This document shows, piece after piece, positions 7,530-15,042 of a stretch of 64,000 bases of DNA. How positions within the stretch are numbered: position 1 is the stretch's first letter; each line of letters starts with the position of its first letter. This stretch comes from Flavobacterium tagetis (lineage in GTDB: Bacteria > Bacteroidota > Bacteroidia > Flavobacteriales > Flavobacteriaceae), in contig NZ_JAERSF010000004.1 of NCBI RefSeq assembly GCF_016735615.1, positions 1 to 64,000 of the forward strand, in the 5' to 3' direction. Position numbers and translations under genes: made by a program. The notes beneath the pieces were generated by a model, which worked only from the letters and a program-made list of their open reading frames with translations, was not told where the DNA came from and searched no databases.

Positions 7530-8585
7530 ATGAAGAAAATTTTAAAATTTATCAAAATCACGTTTATTAGTCTGTTGAGTATTATTTTGCTTTTTGTTAC
7601 CTATTTGTATATCAGCAATAAGTTATTTTTAGAATCTAAGGATGATGATAATGTAAAGTATTTGACAGAAAATAATGTTCAGATAGGAGCTTCTGTCAAT
7701 GAGAAGTTGTTTGATGCAGATTTTTATAAGTCACAAGTTTTTTTATTAGGAGAAATTCATGGTTATGCCGATAATCAAAAAATAGATCAAGAAATGCTTT
7801 TTTTCTTGAATAAAAAAGAGGGGATCAAATATTATATTGCCGAGATGGATAGTTTGACAGCTAAAAAGTTAAGTGTCTTTTTACTTGAAAAACAAAAGAA
7901 TAAAGCGATTTTGAAAGAAGTTGTCGAATCTATTAAGAGAAGAATCCCGCAGCAAGCTAGCCAGGAATTATTTGATAAATGGAGCGCTGTTCATGATTAC
8001 AATCAAAATTTGGCTGATTCTCTGAAAATTACGGTTATCGGAATTGATAAAAATTTTGATGATGAATCTAAAGGTTCTAGAGACGAAGCGATGGTAGTTA
8101 ATTTTAAAAATTCAATTAAAAAGAGGCATCTTGAAAATGAAAAGTTTTACGGACTTTTCGGATATTTTCATACACTGCAAAAGATAACAGAATCGGGTAG
8201 AGCAACTTTTGCTGCAGGATTAAAAGATTCGGGAGTAAAAGTAACAAGCTTTGTAAGTTATACAATTGACAGCGAAATGTATCTTCCAAAAAATCCTCAG
8301 TTTCCAACTCCTAAAGATGAAAAAGTAGATTGGATAAACGCTGATGGCCCATTAATGTTAGTAAAAGGGATTAATGATTTAAAAGAATTGAGCAAACCAG
8401 AATCTATCACGCTTTTTAAGCTTAATTCGAAAAATTCACCTTATCTGAAATCACAAAATTTGATAACGGTAAAATCTAGAGCTTTTGGAGAAAATATTGT
8501 GCCTTTAAAAGATGCTTCTGCATCTGATTATTTTCAATATGTGTTTTTGCTAAGAAATTCTAAAGCGCTAACGAAGTTGAAATAA
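7530..8585 (+). CDS. Membrane-anchored EreA/ChaN-like protein
   Basis: A 351-residue protein with an N-terminal membrane anchor (about residues 9-30), so the bulk should lie outside the inner membrane. FLLGEIHGYADN at about 72-83 followed by YYIAEMDS is the layout of the EreA/ChaN/Tiki-like superfamily (GExxHG then an acidic E), whose members are metal-dependent or esterase-like hydrolases. A later RDEAMVVNFKNSI and GYFHTLQ fit the family's conserved Arg and His positions. Assignment rests on these motifs; substrate and true activity are unknown. The gene is monocistronic with its own terminator downstream. Confidence 0.6.
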   Translation: MKKILKFIKITFISLLSIILLFVTYLYISNKLFLESKDDDNVKYLTENNVQIGASVNEKLFDADFYKSQVFLLGEIHGYADNQKIDQEMLFFLNKKEGIKYYIAEMDSLTAKKLSVFLLEKQKNKAILKEVVESIKRRIPQQASQELFDKWSAVHDYNQNLADSLKITVIGIDKNFDDESKGSRDEAMVVNFKNSIKKRHLENEKFYGLFGYFHTLQKITESGRATFAAGLKDSGVKVTSFVSYTIDSEMYLPKNPQFPTPKDEKVDWINADGPLMLVKGINDLKELSKPESITLFKLNSKNSPYLKSQNLITVKSRAFGENIVPLKDASASDYFQYVFLLRNSKALTKLK

Positions 8586-8604
8586 AAATTTTAGGTTGAT
8601 TTCA

Positions 8605-8636
8605 AAAAGCTCCATTAGAAATAATGGGGCTTTTTT
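8605..8636 (+). terminator. Terminator after the EreA/ChaN-like gene
   Basis: AAAAAGCTCCATTA (8605-8618) pairs with TAATGGGGCTTTTT (8623-8636) through one G-U pair and is followed by T-rich sequence. Confidence 0.85.
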
Positions 8637-8731
8637 ATGTAAATATTTTTAATTCGATATAACTCCCTGCTTTTGAAATTGATTATATTTCATTTCTTGT
8701 GTTTAAAAGTCTTATAAATAAAAACAATTAT

Positions 8732-8739
8732 TATATTTG
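8732..8739 (+). promoter_or_regulatory. -7 box of the MerR-family gene
   Basis: TATATTTG is a perfect TAnnTTTG match 61 bases before the chosen ATG at 8801. No TTG lies at the normal distance; the nearest (8697-8699) is too far. The palindrome at 8747-8767 begins 8 bases downstream, over the expected transcription start. Confidence 0.5.
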
Positions 8740-8746
8740 TAACAAT

Positions 8747-8767
8747 AAAGTGTAGACTATACTCTAT
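8747..8767. promoter_or_regulatory. Probable autoregulatory operator of the MerR-family gene
   Basis: AAAGTGTAGACTATACTCTAT is an imperfect palindrome: 14 of 21 positions agree with its reverse complement. It lies between the -7 box and the start codon of the MerR-type regulator, where binding would block transcription. MerR proteins bind such dyads as dimers. Function is inferred from position only. Confidence 0.45.
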
Positions 8768-8800
8768 GATTTATTGTTTTGTAAAAAAAAATATATAGTT

Positions 8801-9163
8801 ATGCTTGTAAACGAATTATCAAAAAAAACAGGATTGTCAATCCATACTATTAGATATTACGAAAATTTAGGAATGATCAAGGGATTGGCTGATGAAAATG
8901 TGACTTCTAATAATTATAAACATTACGATGCTAATACTATTGAGCGTTTAGAAATTATTATAGAAGCAAGAGAAGTGGGGTTTACTTTGGCAGAAATAAA
9001 GAAAATATTAATTAGCTGGTTCGAGACAACAGATTCGAAACCAGAAACATTGGAGCTTTTTCAAGCCAAAATAAAAGAGATTGATGATAAAATGAAATAT
9101 TTTAAACAAACCAAAAGTCTTCTTGAAAAAGTATGTGAAAAAATACAAAGTAATAATGATTGA
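8801..9163 (+). CDS. MerR-family transcriptional regulator
   Basis: A 120-residue cytoplasmic DNA-binding protein. The winged helix at the N-terminus has ELSKKTGLSIHTIRYYENLG (residues 5-24), the MerR hallmark, followed by a wing with HYD and a C-terminal coiled coil (about 75-115) for dimerisation. No cysteine cluster for metal sensing is seen; the only cysteine is near the C-terminus. The start was moved to the internal ATG at 8801 because MerR proteins begin a few residues before the helix-turn-helix; a longer reading would add nine unrelated residues. It is probably autoregulated through the dyad at 8747-8767. No neighbouring gene is an obvious target. Confidence 0.87.
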   Translation: MLVNELSKKTGLSIHTIRYYENLGMIKGLADENVTSNNYKHYDANTIERLEIIIEAREVGFTLAEIKKILISWFETTDSKPETLELFQAKIKEIDDKMKYFKQTKSLLEKVCEKIQSNND

Positions 9164-9191
9164 TTTTAAAGTTTAAAAGCGTGTAGAGAAC

Positions 9192-9216
9192 TCCTTAAGA
9201 AATTAAGGATTTTTTT
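9192..9216 (+). terminator. Terminator after the MerR-family gene
   Basis: TCCTTAA (9192-9198) pairs with TTAAGGA (9203-9209) and runs straight into TTTTTTT. Confidence 0.8.
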
Positions 9217-9379
9217 ATGGTTCTTATTTTGACTATTTAAGAAAAGTTTTATACGGAATTTAAGAAATTAACAAGAGATTTTGCAAATAGTCTTATATTC
9301 GCTTTTGAACTCATAGAATTGAATAATGCACTAAAATAAGCTACAAATACAACCAAAGTTAAAATTAGAAAACTAAATT

Positions 9380-10087
9380 ATGCAAGAAGAAATAACCAAA
9401 CATTCAAACAAAATTTACAAAGCTGTAAAAAAACCAGAACACACATTGGGAGAGAAAGTAAAAGAAATCATAATAGAAATATTTATAATCGTTTTTGCTG
9501 TAACGCTTTCAATATGGCTTCACGGTTGGAGCGAGCATAGACACCAGCAAGAAGAAGTGTCTGTGTTTCTTGCTAATTTGAAGAATGATTTAAAGAATGA
9601 TATAGAAAGTATCGACAGAGAAATACACGCATATCAAGAGACAAACGTAGACTACGAAAAAATTTTGGCATTAACGCCTTCTCAACTTGACAGTATTTAT
9701 AAATCTAATAGTAAAGTTAATTTTCCAATTCATTCGCATGGGCAAACATTGACGATAGGTAATTATGAAAGTTTTAAATCAAGTGGTAAACTTGGCTATA
9801 TTGAAGACGAAAAATTGAAACAGAAAATCTTAAACTATTATCAAATATTTGTGCCAGCAGCTAATGAAGTTGATAAAATGTACACTGAGTTTTTGTTTAA
9901 GTGTTTTGATAAAGAAATAGAAAATGCCGATAAACCAGAAAAAGAATTATACTCAGATCCAAAATATAAAAAGACACTTTCATATCTTGTTAAACTAGGT
10001 AAAAATAACATAAGGGTTTATAAAGAAAATACAAAACCACTTGCAGTTGAGCTTATTAAAGAAATTGAAAAAGATTTGAATAAATAA
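9380..10087 (+). CDS. DUF6090-like membrane protein
   Basis: A 235-residue protein with one membrane segment near residues 33-48 (EIFIIVFAVTLSIWLHGW) after a basic N-terminus, then an acidic and helical region with coiled-coil character (HRHQQEEVSVFLANLKNDLKNDIESIDREI). This arrangement matches the DUF6090 family common in Flavobacteriia, whose function is unknown. The soluble part probably faces the periplasm. It is a single gene with a bidirectional terminator downstream. The family name is from memory. Confidence 0.65.
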   Translation: MQEEITKHSNKIYKAVKKPEHTLGEKVKEIIIEIFIIVFAVTLSIWLHGWSEHRHQQEEVSVFLANLKNDLKNDIESIDREIHAYQETNVDYEKILALTPSQLDSIYKSNSKVNFPIHSHGQTLTIGNYESFKSSGKLGYIEDEKLKQKILNYYQIFVPAANEVDKMYTEFLFKCFDKEIENADKPEKELYSDPKYKKTLSYLVKLGKNNIRVYKENTKPLAVELIKEIEKDLNK

Positions 10088-10093
10088 TAATAT

Positions 10094-10127
10094 AAAAAAA
10101 CTCCATTATTTCTAATGGAGTTTTTTT
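10094..10127. terminator. Bidirectional terminator
   Basis: AAAAAAACTCCATTA (10094-10108) pairs perfectly with TAATGGAGTTTTTTT (10113-10127), between convergent genes ending at 10087 and 10133. Confidence 0.88.
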
Positions 10128-10132
10128 ATGCT

Positions 10133-10696
10133 TTACTCTTCTATTTCTTCATCTTCATATTTCCAATATTCTGTTCCGTATTTTTCTCTTAACAAATGAT
10201 ATTTTTTAAGACCATTAGCTATAGCTTCGAAATCTTTTTGGTTGCAAAAACCTAATTTTATGTGGTCTTTTGGTCTCGTGTCTCCATGAGTTTCTTCTTT
10301 ATGTAATTTGAAAAGTATTTTAGGGATCTCATTTTCAAATTTAAAAACTAATAAATTTTTGTGACCGTTATCAACGGTATCGGTTGGTGCCCAGCCTTCA
10401 TAGATTGATTGAGTTAAAGTGAATTTCTCAAAAACAAACTCATCAGGATCGTTAATGTTGAAAATGCAATCGAATTCTTTATTTATCTTTAAATCTGCAT
10501 AAGCATACAGTGTAAAAATAATAATTTCGTTTTCTTTTCTTTTCCAGTTTATGTATCTATGATAAAACTCATCTTTATTGCGATCTGCGAATCGTTTAAT
10601 TGTTGCTTTCTTTGATAATTCAATCGCTTTATCAGACAGATACATGTCAGAAAATAAATATCGATGAATTTTTGAGCAATCTTCTTCGTTTCTCAT
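10133..10696 (-). CDS. Hypothetical cytoplasmic protein
   Basis: A 187-residue protein without signal peptide or membrane segment that I do not recognise. It is rich in charged and aromatic residues, ends in an acidic tail (YWKYEDEEIEE), and contains the motif-like stretch EGWAPTDTVDNGHKN near its middle. No catalytic signature is visible. A perfect -7 box on the minus strand (10716-10723) lies 19 bases upstream of the ATG, which supports the gene and its start. The upstream neighbour in the same direction is a NUDIX gene. Confidence 0.55.
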   Translation of the reverse strand: MRNEEDCSKIHRYLFSDMYLSDKAIELSKKATIKRFADRNKDEFYHRYINWKRKENEIIIFTLYAYADLKINKEFDCIFNINDPDEFVFEKFTLTQSIYEGWAPTDTVDNGHKNLLVFKFENEIPKILFKLHKEETHGDTRPKDHIKLGFCNQKDFEAIANGLKKYHLLREKYGTEYWKYEDEEIEE

Positions 10697-10715
10697 GTAT
10701 GTTTTTTAATTAATC

Positions 10716-10723
10716 CAAAAGTA
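10716..10723 (-). promoter_or_regulatory. -7 box for the 10133-10696 gene
   Basis: The minus strand reads TACTTTTG, a TAnnTTTG match, 19 bases before the ATG. No TTG is found at normal spacing. Confidence 0.4.
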
Positions 10724-10775
10724 GAATATTGACAGATATAAAAATACCTGTTGGCAAGAGGAAAGTCTAATGAAA

Positions 10776-11210
10776 TTATTTTATTTGATTAGTAGCTTTT
10801 TCTTTCAATTTATCAAACGCAATTATATCTGCTTGTAAAACAAAAGGATTGTTTTTTGATCCAATATCTATCCATTCTAATTTTTCCAATCCCGGAATTT
10901 GAACATTTAAATCTTTAATGTTAAGTATTTTGACAGTATAATAAATATTAAGAATCTGTTTGTTGTCTTTGATACGAGATTCAATGAAATCTTCCTGTGT
11001 ATAATGATGATCTAATATTTCAATCTTTAAGTTTAGTTCTTCATGAAATTCTCGATGAAGACATTCAATAGTGCCTTCTCCAAATTCAAGACCGCCTCCA
11101 GGTAATTTGCATATTTGTGTTCCTGCATATTTTTCATGCAATGCTAAAATTTTATTTTCATTTATGCAAAAGGCATAAACTCTAACATTAAATCCTATTA
11201 GCTCACTCAT
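10776..11210 (-). CDS. NUDIX hydrolase
   Basis: A 144-residue protein with a NUDIX box at about residues 37-59 (GGGLEFGEGTIECLHREFHE..): the spaced G-x5-E-x7-REFHEE core is intact, but the usual Gly near the end of the box is Asn (EELNL). The family cleaves nucleoside diphosphates linked to another moiety and needs Mg2+ bound by the box glutamates. The start was set at the internal ATG (11210), giving MSELIGFNVRVYAFC, because the NUDIX fold begins there; the 31 residues of a longer reading look non-homologous. The substrate is unpredictable and the gene stands alone among hypotheticals. Confidence 0.85.
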   Translation of the reverse strand: MSELIGFNVRVYAFCINENKILALHEKYAGTQICKLPGGGLEFGEGTIECLHREFHEELNLKIEILDHHYTQEDFIESRIKDNKQILNIYYTVKILNIKDLNVQIPGLEKLEWIDIGSKNNPFVLQADIIAFDKLKEKATNQIK

Positions 11211-11338
11211 AATTTGAATTTTTAATGTTGATGAAAACATTGCTAGCGTGAGAGTTTCCTGTGTGAACTCAATTGTTTTTTTATTATGCGCAATTTTATG
11301 CACAAAACTATCTTTAAATATAGTTTAATCCCTGATTT

Positions 11339-11764
11339 TTACCATTCTCTAGGTGCGATTATTTCTTCTGTATCAGAATCAAATCCGTAAGATTTTGAAA
11401 TAATATCAAAATCTTGTCCAATTGATTCTCTTGCAACAGTTTCAATTTCACTATTATTCTCGTAAAAATCATCTTGTAATTCGTTTATTTTTATTGTTGC
11501 AGAATGTGTTAATTTGTAGAATTCATCAAGATTTTTTGGTGATGTTTTCTCGATCTCAAAACATAGGTCGACAAGTATTATCTTTACTTTGTCAACGAGA
11601 AATTTTGGGTAGTACGAGTCTCCATACATATCTTTTAAAAAGATGTACTTTTTCATTTTTTCATTTTTTAAATCTTTCTGGGTTATGATATCTTGATTTT
11701 TCGATTGCTGACCATTGCAAGAAATTAGGATCAGAGAAATTATTACTATTATATAATTTTTCAT
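11339..11764 (-). CDS. Hypothetical lipoprotein
   Basis: A 141-residue protein starting MKNYIIVIISLILISCNGQQ: a signal peptide with lipobox LISC, so Cys17 should be acylated and the protein anchored in a membrane. The start was moved to this ATG from one 17 codons upstream, because only this gives a proper lipoprotein signal and the longer reading runs up against the terminator at 11818-11849. The mature part is helical and charged with no recognised motif. In flavobacteria such small lipoproteins have no general function. It is followed on the same strand by the NUDIX gene 128 bases on. Confidence 0.6.
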   Translation of the reverse strand: MKNYIIVIISLILISCNGQQSKNQDIITQKDLKNEKMKKYIFLKDMYGDSYYPKFLVDKVKIILVDLCFEIEKTSPKNLDEFYKLTHSATIKINELQDDFYENNSEIETVARESIGQDFDIISKSYGFDSDTEEIIAPREW

Positions 11765-11817
11765 TTTTATAAGTTTTTTGTCGTGTTTGTAAAAGTATTT
11801 TTTGAAAAAAGGCATAA

Positions 11818-11849
11818 AAAAAACTCCTTAATTTCTTAAGGAGTTTTTT
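11818..11849 (-). terminator. Terminator of the distal tRNA-Val copy
   Basis: AAAAAACTCCTTAA (11818-11831) pairs with TTAAGGAGTTTTTT (11836-11849), immediately 3' of the tRNA on the minus strand. It is duplicated at 12050-12078. Confidence 0.88.
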
Positions 11850-11850
11850 G

Positions 11851-11925
11851 TGGGCGATGAGGGGTTCGAACCCCCGACCCCCTCGGTGTAAACGAGGTGC
11901 TCTGAACCAGCTGAGCTAATCGCCC
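11851..11925 (-). tRNA. tRNA-Val (anticodon TAC)
   Basis: On the minus strand the 75-nt sequence folds as a cloverleaf. Acceptor GGGCGAT pairs with ATCGCCC. The D arm is AGCTCAGCTGGTTCAGAGC, and the anticodon arm CCTCG-TTTACAC-CGAGG gives anticodon TAC for valine. The T arm is GGGGG-TTCGAAC-CCCTC-like. The discriminator is A and CCA is not encoded, as is common outside the enterics. It has its own promoter (11963-11992) and terminator, and is identical to the copy at 12081-12155. Confidence 0.96.
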
Positions 11926-11962
11926 TATTTTACTAGGTTGCTATCGTTTGTGATTGCGAGTG

Positions 11963-11992
11963 CAAATATACGTTTGTTTTTGAGTTCTGCAA
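11963..11992 (-). promoter_or_regulatory. Consensus promoter of tRNA-Val copy 1
   Basis: The minus strand has TTG (11990-11992), a 19-bp spacer and TATATTTG (11963-11970): a full match to the Bacteroidetes sigma-A consensus. It lies 37 bases upstream of the tRNA 5' end. Confidence 0.85.
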
Positions 11993-12049
11993 AGAAATTT
12001 AAACTTTTGTGAATTTTTAAATATTCTTTTTGGTCTTCTTATTTAAAAG

Positions 12050-12078
12050 AAAACTCCTTAAATTTCTTAAGGAGTTTT
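12050..12078 (-). terminator. Terminator of the promoter-proximal tRNA-Val copy
   Basis: AAAACTCCTTAA (12050-12061) pairs with TTAAGGAGTTTT (12067-12078). It is the homolog of the terminator at 11818-11849, with a one-base longer loop. Confidence 0.85.
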
Positions 12079-12080
12079 TG

Positions 12081-12155
12081 TGGGCGATGAGGGGTTCGAA
12101 CCCCCGACCCCCTCGGTGTAAACGAGGTGCTCTGAACCAGCTGAGCTAATCGCCC
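12081..12155 (-). tRNA. tRNA-Val (anticodon TAC), second copy
   Basis: Base-for-base identical to the tRNA at 11851-11925: same cloverleaf, anticodon TAC, discriminator A, no encoded CCA. It is transcribed from its own promoter at 12193-12222. Confidence 0.96.
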
Positions 12156-12192
12156 TATTTTACTAGGTTGCTATCGTTTGTGATTGCGAGTG

Positions 12193-12222
12193 CAAATATA
12201 CGTCTGTTTTTGAGTTCTGCAA
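12193..12222 (-). promoter_or_regulatory. Consensus promoter of tRNA-Val copy 2
   Basis: The minus strand has TTG (12220-12222), a 19-bp spacer and TATATTTG (12193-12200), identical in layout to copy 1 apart from one spacer base. Confidence 0.85.
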
Positions 12223-12333
12223 ACAAAAAACAATAAAAAATAAAACTTTTTTAAAAATAACTTATATCTATTTGTTTATGAATTTGTTATTAAAATGAAT
12301 TTTTTAAGTTTTTTTCTAAATCAAAAGTATATT

Positions 12334-13560
12334 TTAGTCCAAAGGCAATTCGGCAACAACAAAAGTGCTTCCGCCAACGTAAATAAAATCATTTGCTGAA
12401 GCATTTTTCTTTGCTTCCGCGAAAGCGATTTCAACAGAATCGTATTTTTCTCCAATTAAACTGAATTTTTCAGCCGCATTTTTTAAAGTTTCTGCAAGCA
12501 AAGCTCGTGACGAATTCGGATGGCAGAAATAATATGTTGCCTCTTTTGGGAAAAGTGGTAAAATCGATTCTAAATCCTTATCATTTACAACCCCTAGAAC
12601 AATATGCAGTTTCTCAAATTTTTCGTTTTTAAGCTGATTCATAACAACTGATAATCCATGTTTGTTATGTGCCGTGTCGCAAACAATTTTTGGGTTTTCT
12701 CCCAATTGTTGCCATCTGCCTTGTAAACCAGTATTTTTTACCACATGCAATAAACCTTCTTTCAATTGTTCTACTGAAATTTTAAAATCGGTTTCATTAT
12801 TCAAAATCGAAATCGTCTGCTGAACCGTTTTTTTATTGTGAAATTGATAATCTCCAATCAAATCAGACAAATAAATCTGATCAATCAAATCTGACGCAAA
12901 AGAAATAGGCGCATTATTTTGTTCGGCTTTAGCCAAAAAAACAGGTTTAGTTTCATTTGTATATTCGCCAATTACAACAGGAACATTCGGTTTAATAATT
13001 CCAGCTTTTTCGCCTGCAATTGCTTCTAGAGTATTTCCTAAAAACTGAGTATGATCTAAACCAATATTAGTAATGACCGAAACCAAAGGCGTAATAATAT
13101 TCGTTGCGTCCAATCTTCCGCCAAGGCCCACTTCGATAATGGCAATATCTACTTTTTCTGCAGCAAAATAATCAAATGCCAAACCAACCGACATTTCAAA
13201 GAAACTCATATCATTGGCTTCAAAAAAAGATTTGTGTTTTGCGATAAATTCAATCACGAATTTTTCTGAGATTTCTTTACCGTTTATTTTAATTCTTTCC
13301 CTAAAATCTTTCAAGTGCGGAGAAGTATATAATCCCACTTTATAGCCTGCTTCTTGTAAAACAGACGAAAGCATGTGCGAAGTAGAACCTTTTCCGTTTG
13401 TTCCCGCTACATGAATACATTTTAGCTCGTTTTGCGGATTATCAAGATGAGCTGCCAACAATTTGATATTCGTTAAATCTTCTTTATACGCAGAAGCACC
13501 TTGCAATTGGTACATTGGAAGCTGATTAAACATCCAATTGGTAGTCTCTTGATAGTTCAT
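12334..13560 (-). CDS. folC: Bifunctional folylpolyglutamate synthase / dihydrofolate synthase
   Basis: A 408-residue Mur-ligase-family enzyme of usual FolC length. It adds glutamate to dihydropteroate and then lengthens the polyglutamate tail of folates, using ATP in the cytoplasm. The P-loop HVAGTNGKGS is at residues 50-59, followed by the FolC-typical YTSPHL (78-83) and FRERIKING. The central domain carries IIEVGLGGRLDATN and the ITNIGLDHTQFLG motif. The C-terminal domain has ICDTAHNKHG. The gene is divergent from exbB with a 130-bp gap and is followed by the tRNA-Val pair. Confidence 0.95.
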   Translation of the reverse strand: MNYQETTNWMFNQLPMYQLQGASAYKEDLTNIKLLAAHLDNPQNELKCIHVAGTNGKGSTSHMLSSVLQEAGYKVGLYTSPHLKDFRERIKINGKEISEKFVIEFIAKHKSFFEANDMSFFEMSVGLAFDYFAAEKVDIAIIEVGLGGRLDATNIITPLVSVITNIGLDHTQFLGNTLEAIAGEKAGIIKPNVPVVIGEYTNETKPVFLAKAEQNNAPISFASDLIDQIYLSDLIGDYQFHNKKTVQQTISILNNETDFKISVEQLKEGLLHVVKNTGLQGRWQQLGENPKIVCDTAHNKHGLSVVMNQLKNEKFEKLHIVLGVVNDKDLESILPLFPKEATYYFCHPNSSRALLAETLKNAAEKFSLIGEKYDSVEIAFAEAKKNASANDFIYVGGSTFVVAELPLD

Positions 13561-13690
13561 TTGTTTAGATAAAATGGTTGTTCATTGAAATAAATTTCGA
13601 TTTTTGTAGTTTAATATTACAGCGAAAATTATCTTTATTGCAAATTTCAAATATTTTTTAGAATTAATTATTAAAAACCAGAATTAATAT

Positions 13691-14386
13691 ATGTTTACTT
13701 TTATTCAGTTACAAACAGATACAATCGCAAATGCTTCAAATGTAGTGGTCGAAAAGATCGCGGCACCGCAAAATGAAATTTCAATGTTTGGTTTCATTAT
13801 GAAAGGGGGAGTGTTCTTAATTCCAATCGCGTTGTTGCTGTTTTATACAATCTACCTAATTTTTGAACGTTACATGTACATTAGTCGAGCGTCTAAAATT
13901 GACAGTAGATTAATGCAAGATATTGGTGAAAAATTACATTCTGGAAACATTGAATTAGCAAGAACGATAGTAGAAAGAAATAATACTGCAGCTGGAAATA
14001 TTTTAAAAGAAGGTGTTTTGGTAATTGGACGACCAATTTCGGAAATAGAAGCTAACATGGACCGCGCTGCCGATATCGAAATTGGCGAAATGGAAAGACA
14101 TTTAGGTCATCTTGGGCTTATTGCTGGTATTGCGCCAACGCTAGGTTTCATCGGAACGATTTCTGGAGTTATTAAAATTTTCTACAGTATTTCGGTTACT
14201 GAAAATATTAGTATCGGAAACATTTCTGGAGGTTTATACGAAAAAATGATCAGTTCTGGTTCTGGATTAATCGTGGGTATTATTGCTTATAGCGCTTACC
14301 ACTTATTGAACGGAAAGATTGATAATTTTGCTTTAAAAATTCAGAAACAGATTTTAGAATTTGTCAATATAATTCAAAGAGCATAA
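13691..14386 (+). CDS. exbB: MotA/TolQ/ExbB proton-channel family protein
   Basis: A 231-residue inner-membrane protein with three membrane segments (about 38-58, 145-168 and 188-208) and the conserved cytoplasmic stretch before the second, ending GLIAGIAPTLGFIGTISGV, the signature of ExbB/TolQ subunits. With ExbD it forms a proton-driven motor that energises TonB (or Tol) at the outer membrane. exbD starts 3 bases after its stop, so the two are translationally linked. In flavobacteria these proteins serve TonB-dependent uptake; a Tol-type role cannot be excluded. Confidence 0.9.
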   Translation: MFTFIQLQTDTIANASNVVVEKIAAPQNEISMFGFIMKGGVFLIPIALLLFYTIYLIFERYMYISRASKIDSRLMQDIGEKLHSGNIELARTIVERNNTAAGNILKEGVLVIGRPISEIEANMDRAADIEIGEMERHLGHLGLIAGIAPTLGFIGTISGVIKIFYSISVTENISIGNISGGLYEKMISSGSGLIVGIIAYSAYHLLNGKIDNFALKIQKQILEFVNIIQRA

Positions 14387-14389
14387 GCC

Positions 14390-14785
14390 ATGTCTATTAA
14401 AAGAAAAAGAAGATTTCACGCCGAAGTTGCGACTTCATCTTTGAGCGATATCATGTTTTTCCTGCTGTTGTTTTTCTTAATTATCTCAACACTGGCAAAT
14501 CCGAACGTGATTAAGATGACATTGCCAAAAGCTAAAGCGAATGAAAAGACCAATAAACAGTTAATTAGTTTATCGGTTACCGAAGATAAAAAGTTCTACA
14601 TTGATAAACAGGAAGTCGATTTTGAAAATCTAGAAACCAGTTTAATGTCAAAAATAGGAACAGATAAAGAGCAAACTGTTGTAGTTCGAATTCCGTTTAA
14701 TCTGCAAGTTCAAGACTTGGTAGATGTTTTACAGATAGGAGTAAAGAACAATTTGAAGTTTGTAATTGCAACTAGTCCGAAATAG
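14390..14785 (+). CDS. exbD: ExbD/TolR family biopolymer transport protein
   Basis: A 131-residue protein with a short basic cytoplasmic N-terminus, one membrane segment (about 20-38) and a periplasmic domain. Asp20, at the start of the segment (SLSDIMFFLLLFFL), is the proton-carrying Asp of the ExbD/TolR family. It partners the ExbB-like protein encoded 3 bases upstream. Transcription probably ends in the region that holds a REP-like palindrome (14825-14935) and a terminator (14968-15000). The TonB-like gene beyond runs in the opposite direction. Confidence 0.9.
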   Translation: MSIKRKRRFHAEVATSSLSDIMFFLLLFFLIISTLANPNVIKMTLPKAKANEKTNKQLISLSVTEDKKFYIDKQEVDFENLETSLMSKIGTDKEQTVVVRIPFNLQVQDLVDVLQIGVKNNLKFVIATSPK

Positions 14786-14824
14786 TCATTGCGAGGAACG
14801 AAGCAATCGCATTAAGGAATGTGC

Positions 14825-14935
14825 CACAATCTTGTCATTTCGACGAAGGAGAAATCTCCACAAGTAACTCCGTAACGAAAATCCAATCTTTGTAGAGCTT
14901 CTCGCGAAGATTTTTCCTTCGTCGAAATGACAAAC
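14825..14935. repeat. REP-like palindromic element, copy 1
   Basis: Perfect 19-bp arms: TTGTCATTTCGACGAAGGA (14832-14850) and its reverse complement (14915-14933), enclosing about 64 bases. The left arm with flanks, about 35 bp, is identical to the element at 32026-32161. It lies in the gap between exbD and the convergent TonB-like gene. No coding frame is credible in it. Confidence 0.85.
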
Positions 14936-14967
14936 TGAACGAAAGAAATGAGTCAAACAAGTTCAAC

Positions 14968-15000
14968 AAAAAAGGCTTTCAGATTTCTGAAAGCCTTTTT
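14968..15000. terminator. Bidirectional terminator between exbD and the TonB-like gene
   Basis: AAAAAAGGCTTTCAG (14968-14982) pairs with CTGAAAGCCTTTTT (14987-15000), with A and T tracts on both sides. Confidence 0.85.
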
Positions 15001-15042
15001 CTATAATAGCAGATTTAGTGTAAATCTGTGAAATTTGTTTTT

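Larger units (their letters stand above)
11821..11993. repeat. Tandem duplication unit, copy 1 (tRNA-Val with promoter and terminator)
   Basis: About 173 bp nearly identical to 12051-12223 at a 230-bp period. Differences seen: one T/C change in the promoter spacer and single-base indels in the terminator. The unit contains terminator, tRNA and complete promoter. Confidence 0.92.
12051..12223. repeat. Tandem duplication unit, copy 2 (tRNA-Val with promoter and terminator)
   Basis: Direct repeat partner of 11821-11993. The unique spacer between copies is about 57 bp. Confidence 0.92.
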
